Shown piece by piece: positions 31,504 through 31,532 of a stretch of 31,532 nucleotides of DNA. The position numbers and the translations under genes were made by a program. Source of the DNA: Fragilaria radians (lineage: Eukaryota > Bacillariophyta > Fragilariophyceae > Fragilariales > Fragilariaceae). Location of the stretch: contig CAAAJI010000073.1 of assembly GCA_900642245.1 (NCBI GenBank), positions 1 through 31,532 on the forward strand, given 5' to 3'. Position 1 is the first letter of the stretch. Each line of letters opens with the position of its first letter. Under the pieces are notes generated by a model. It was not told where the DNA came from, ran no database searches, and saw nothing but the letters and a program-made list of their open reading frames with translations.

Positions 31504-31532
31504 TGACGTACCTTTGAGTCAAGATCATTAAG

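Noticed and set aside
1..31532. tRNA genes, rRNA, CRISPR arrays, bacterial operons
   Set aside because: No B-box-like tRNA core or cloverleaf was recognised, no regular repeat-spacer pattern exists, and the introns show this is eukaryotic nuclear DNA.

Overview
The window is AT-rich nuclear eukaryotic DNA. Two GT..AG introns (64 and 71 nt) can be placed exactly in a GH81 beta-1,3-glucanase gene, there are DNA and Ty1/copia-type transposons, and spacers are long. Together with a membrane-anchored GH81 (chrysolaminarin-type glucan chemistry) this best suggests a diatom or related stramenopile. The taxon is an inference and no species is claimed.

Layout: (1) 1-2753, minus strand, 5' part of a GH81 glucanase gene that runs off the left edge. 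(2) 5381-6169, first copy (A) of a plus-strand gene family that I cannot assign to any known family. (3) 7843-15829, a decayed duplicon: an upstream region, the first ~35 codons of a broken copy of gene X (psiX1), a degenerate Ty1/copia remnant on the minus strand, and family copy B cut in two by a complete 2185-bp hAT transposon. (4) 16800-20717, the best-preserved version of the same duplicon: intact gene X (17220-19214) followed by family copy C. (5) 20718-24635, a spacer holding the 3' end of another broken X (psiX2), then family copy D. (6) 26270-27562, minus strand, a membrane-anchored SGNH/PC-esterase-like gene. (7) 29547-30144, divergent family copy E with a frame break. (8) 30398-31503, a spacer whose blocks match the spacer after copy C, so the array probably continues to the right.

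Main result: a tandem array of five (perhaps six) head-to-tail paralogs, all on the plus strand, each carrying the core pattern FAQL-x-[IF]-K-x-G-[KR]-A-x-V-[VI]-Y-K. The members also share an N-terminal block, an FSR-x-[ED]-S block and, in A-C, a C-terminal SKAA. In at least three duplicons (B, C, D) the family gene lies downstream of a gene X copy, of which only one is intact. Copies A-D also share a short upstream open frame starting MS[FYL]RES, 290-440 bp before the main ATG, whose differences fall mostly at third codon positions. The hAT insertion in B has a perfect 8-bp target duplication, and removing it restores one continuous reading frame, so the insertion is young compared with the divergence of the paralogs.

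The functions of gene X and of the FAQL family are unknown from sequence. No tRNA, rRNA or CRISPR array was seen.
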